A DNA stretch of 64,000 nt. Origin: Alphaproteobacteria bacterium (GTDB lineage Bacteria; Pseudomonadota; Alphaproteobacteria; Rhizobiales; JAJFHR01). The notes beneath the pieces were generated by a model. That model did no database searches. It was not told the DNA's origin and saw only the letters and a program-made list of their open reading frames with translations. Below, in pieces: positions 63,816-64,000 of this stretch. The position numbers were made by a program, and so were the translations under genes. Position 1 is the first letter of the stretch, and each line of letters opens with the position of its first letter. The stretch lies in contig JAJRTY010000167.1 in assembly GCA_024278055.1 (NCBI GenBank), forward strand, positions 30,990 to 94,989, given 5' to 3'.

Positions 63816-64000
63816 CAGGCTCTTTAGGTCCTGAAGTCCTGAAGCCGGCCCGCTCCCCCTCCCAACCACCCCCAGGGTATCCTCATCGGGTGGTTGGGCG
63901 GGGGAGCGGGCCGGCTTCAGGACGTCAGGACCTAAAGAGCCTGTTAAATCTTGATCACCATGGCAGTGAGATACATAAACACTATGCCAAAAAACAGGCC
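63759..64000. repeat. Near-perfect 113-bp inverted repeat around a 16-nt loop
   Basis: The right arm (63888-64000) is the reverse complement of the left arm (63759-63871), with two mismatched pairs (63835/63924 and 63860/63899) and a loop at 63872-63887. The left arm contains the last codons of the ZIP gene plus its downstream hairpin (CCGGCCCGCTCCCCC). The outer part, including all coding sequence, is perfectly mirrored. The arm may continue beyond the window. Confidence 0.95.
63944..64000 (-). CDS. Mirrored C-terminal fragment of the ZIP transporter (partial)
   Basis: On the minus strand, the window end encodes ...GLFFGIVFMYLTAMVIKI followed by TAA (63944-63946), identical in nucleotide sequence to the end of the ZIP gene at 63759-63815. 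It is either the end of an inverted second copy that continues beyond the window or an artefact of fold-back assembly. Confidence 0.6.
   Translation of the reverse strand, partial: GLFFGIVFMYLTAMVIKI

Noticed and set aside
63888-64000. A linear-replicon telomere hairpin
   Set aside because: The window end is arbitrary and the loop lies inside a spacer hairpin after a complete gene; a fold-back artefact or inverted duplication is simpler.

Overview
The window is 64 kb of gene-dense, moderate-GC bacterial chromosome. The gene content (soxBDAG, hutF, a TAXI solute-binding protein, PrmA, EttA, an ArsR-methyltransferase/metF pair, an fumC-ribbon-helix-helix pair, MlaA/MlaC) points to an alphaproteobacterium, most likely a marine Hyphomicrobiales-like heterotroph. 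That placement is an inference from gene families, not a phylogeny. I saw no rRNA, tRNA, CRISPR array, prophage or transposase.

Layout. 1-11.5 kb: the end of a CoA-transferase gene, a D-2-hydroxyacid dehydrogenase, fumC with a small RHH protein, a large AsmA protein, a lactate/glycolate-type FAD oxidase, a hotdog thioesterase, a ClC protein and a DUF2478 protein. 11.5-23.3 kb: a UvrD/PcrA helicase, a frameshifted prmA, an unlisted 58-aa ORF with its own terminator, aminopeptidase P, several membrane proteins, an SDR, a phosphoethanolamine transferase, a TauE/SafE permease and an MFS carrier. 23.3-30 kb: a MITE-like repeat, MarR divergent from a fused HyuA-HyuB (5-oxoprolinase-type) protein, an SDR, a 27-aa membrane protein and an amidinotransferase-family enzyme. 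30-37.3 kb: a TAXI protein with an in-frame TAA, a membrane-anchored coiled-coil protein, metF with two in-frame TAA codons behind an ArsR-methyltransferase regulator, then mlaA and two tandem mlaC paralogues. 37.3-46.9 kb: ettA, a PQQ sugar dehydrogenase, pxpABC, and three consecutive DJ-1/PfpI-domain genes. 45.4-50.8 kb: a TetR-controlled RND/lipoprotein-sorting/beta-barrel cluster. 50.8-59.4 kb: soxBDAG, a second copy of the MITE-like repeat, a GbdR-like regulator, a monooxygenase, a small ORF and hutF. 59.4-64 kb: ECF sigma/anti-sigma, DUF4399, and a multicopper oxidase coupled to an N-terminally extended ZIP transporter.

How the genes work together. The central theme is use of nitrogen-rich small molecules feeding one-carbon and glutamate pools: sarcosine (soxBDAG with a GbdR-like regulator), 5-oxoproline (PxpABC and HyuAB), histidine (hutF) and methionine-cycle regulation. 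Envelope maintenance is a second theme (AsmA, Mla, EptA-like, RND/LolA-like/barrel), and copper/metal handling a third.

The most notable observations are three in-frame ochre codons in two neighbouring otherwise intact genes; the prmA frameshift; a near-perfect 113-bp-arm inverted repeat at the right end of the window that mirrors the end of the ZIP gene and looks like a fold-back; two copies of a 150-160 bp element with G/C-rich terminal inverted repeats; a DJ-1 triad in which one member has lost the nucleophile cysteine; and three small ORFs absent from the ORF track.
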